Shown: positions 33,443-34,698 of the stretch, piece by piece
Layout: every line of letters begins with the position of its first letter
Position numbering within the stretch: position 1 is the stretch's first letter
Source: Colwellia sp.
GTDB lineage: Bacteria > Pseudomonadota > Gammaproteobacteria > Enterobacterales > Alteromonadaceae
Assembly: GCA_003521815.1 (NCBI GenBank)
Contig: DPHE01000071.1
Location: 1 to 34,698 of the forward strand
Direction of reading: 5' to 3'
Length of the DNA: 34,698 bases
Program-made: the position numbers and the translations under genes
The notes under the pieces: model-generated
Database searches by the model: none
Seen by the model: only the letters and a program-made list of their open reading frames with translations
What the model was told of the DNA's origin: nothing

Positions 33443-34698
33443 ATGTTACGAATTGCCCAAGAAGCGTTAACTTTTGACGATGTTCTATTAGTACCTGCTC
33501 ATTCAACGGTACTACCTCATACAGCTGATCTAAAAACTCACTTAACCCGAAAAATCACTTTAAATGTACCTATGGTTTCTGCATCTATGGATACAGTTAC
33601 TGAAGCGCGTTTAGCTATTACATTAGCGAAAGAAGGTGGTTTAGGTTTTATTCATAAAAATATGACTATTGCAGAACAAGCCAGTAATGTGAAGCAAGTT
33701 AAAAAGTATGAAAGTGGTATTGTATCCAATCCGAAAACTGTCAAAGCCTCTGATTCTATTGAACAAATAATGCGTAAAGCCGATGACTTAAGCTTTACAG
33801 GTTTCCCGGTAGTTGATGATAACAATAACCTAGTTGGTATTATCACGGGTCGTGATTTACGCTTTGAAACAGACCTAACAAAGCCTGCATCAGCATTAAT
33901 GACAGTTAAAGAAGACTTAGTAACCGTGAAAGAAGGTGCTGCTCGAGAAGAAATTTTAGAGTTAATGCATGAGAATCGTATTGAAAAAATATTAGTTGTT
34001 GATGACGCGTTTAAATTAGTGGGTTTAATTACAGCGAAAGATTATCAAAAAGCTGAAAACAAACCTAATGCTTGTAAAGATGAGCTAGGCCGCTTACGCG
34101 TTGGGGCAGCTGTTGGCGTTGGTGCTGGTACCGACGAGCGTATTGACGCTTTGGTTGCTGCTGGCGTTGATGTGCTATTAATTGATACGTCTCATGGTCA
34201 TTCACAAGGTGTATTGGATCGCGTAAAAGAAACGCGTGATAAATACCCTGATTTACAAATTATTGCGGGTAACGTTGCGACGGGGGCTGGTGCGAAAGCA
34301 ATGGCTGATGCCGGTGTTGATGCAGTTAAGGTCGGTATTGGCCCAGGTTCAATCTGTACAACACGTATAGTTACCGGTGTTGGCGTTCCACAGTTAACGG
34401 CTATTTCAAACGCAGTTGAAGCATTGAAAGGCACTGGTATTCCAGTGATTGCTGACGGCGGAATTCGTTTTTCAGGTGATATTGCTAAAGCACTCGTTGC
34501 TGGCGCACACTGTGTTATGGTGGGTAGCATGTTAGCTGGCACTGAAGAAGCACCGGGTGAAGTTGAACTTTATCAAGGTCGTTACTATAAATCATACCGT
34601 GGTATGGGCTCTTTAGGTGCGATGGATCAAAAAGAAGGTTCAAGTGATCGTTATTTCCAAAAAACTGATGGCGAAGCAGATAAATTAGTACCAGAAGG
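33443..34698 (+). CDS. guaB: IMP dehydrogenase (3' end beyond the window)
   Basis: GuaB oxidises IMP to XMP with NAD+, the controlling step of guanine nucleotide synthesis. The window contains 418 codons of about 490. It starts MLRIAQEALTFDDVLLVPAH with VSASMDTVTEARLAI. Two CBS domains lie at about 95-205 (VVDDNNNLVGIITGRDLRF, LVVDDAFKLVGLITAKDY). The catalytic loop GPGSICTTRIVTGVG follows, with Cys305 at the same number as in E. coli, then IADGGIR and the flap region YRGMGSLGAM. GGTGA about eight bases before the ATG serves as ribosome site. The gene continues past the right edge; guaA often follows. Confidence 0.97.
   Translation, partial: MLRIAQEALTFDDVLLVPAHSTVLPHTADLKTHLTRKITLNVPMVSASMDTVTEARLAITLAKEGGLGFIHKNMTIAEQASNVKQVKKYESGIVSNPKTVKASDSIEQIMRKADDLSFTGFPVVDDNNNLVGIITGRDLRFETDLTKPASALMTVKEDLVTVKEGAAREEILELMHENRIEKILVVDDAFKLVGLITAKDYQKAENKPNACKDELGRLRVGAAVGVGAGTDERIDALVAAGVDVLLIDTSHGHSQGVLDRVKETRDKYPDLQIIAGNVATGAGAKAMADAGVDAVKVGIGPGSICTTRIVTGVGVPQLTAISNAVEALKGTGIPVIADGGIRFSGDIAKALVAGAHCVMVGSMLAGTEEAPGEVELYQGRYYKSYRGMGSLGAMDQKEGSSDRYFQKTDGEADKLVPE

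Noticed and set aside
1..34698. Search for CRISPR arrays, intact insertion sequences, phage genes, toxin-antitoxin pairs, tRNA and rRNA genes
   Set aside because: No repeated spacer pattern, transposase frame, cloverleaf or rRNA-like sequence was seen. The window is mainly conserved core genes plus one decayed patch.

Overview
This window looks like chromosomal DNA of a cold-marine gammaproteobacterium of the Alteromonadales, most like Colwellia. The grounds are the AT-rich, housekeeping-dense sequence and the order of its conserved blocks. The genus is judged from overall protein resemblance only, since no search was run.

Layout. (1) Positions 1-3294, minus strand: sfsA, dksA, gluQRS and the start of a flavin-reductase-like gene, with a small unassigned gene upstream. 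(2) 3654-10067, plus strand: hrpB and mrcB (PBP1B), then yebG behind a near-perfect LexA box, then a YgjP-type metallopeptidase gene. (3) 10367-16291: a complete threonine operon. It has a promoter, an Ile/Thr-rich leader peptide, a rho-independent attenuator with a competing antiterminator helix, thrA, thrB and thrC, and ung just behind. (4) 16448-17410, minus strand: a D-2-hydroxyacid dehydrogenase with a 10-bp perfect inverted repeat just before its start. (5) 17541-19036: a patch of decayed genes (M3 peptidase, TonB-dependent receptor, histidine kinase) surrounding an intact iscX. (6) 19354-20979, minus strand: an acyl-CoA ligase lying between iscX and ndk, which are usually close neighbours. 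(7) 21308-31640: the conserved block ndk, rlmN, pilW, rodZ, ispG, hisS, yfgM, bamB, der. (8) 31861-33183, minus strand: xseA, divergent from guaB, which runs off the right edge.

How the genes work together. Most of the window is core metabolism and information processing: threonine synthesis from aspartate under attenuation; stringent-response transcription control (DksA); tRNA charging and modification (GluQRS, HisS, RlmN); wall growth and shape (PBP1B, RodZ); outer-membrane assembly (BamB, YfgM); ribosome assembly (Der); DNA repair and SOS (Ung, XseA, YebG); isoprenoid precursors (IspG); and nucleotide supply (Ndk, GuaB).

I found no defence island, CRISPR array, intact insertion sequence, tRNA or rRNA, and nothing I would call a new multi-gene system. 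The points most worth a second look are a PilW lipoprotein with an added C-terminal LysM domain, an 8-residue insertion beside the catalytic motif of uracil-DNA glycosylase, the pseudogene patch around iscX with a deletion that looks repeat-mediated, and the palindromes upstream of the dehydrogenase and guaB.
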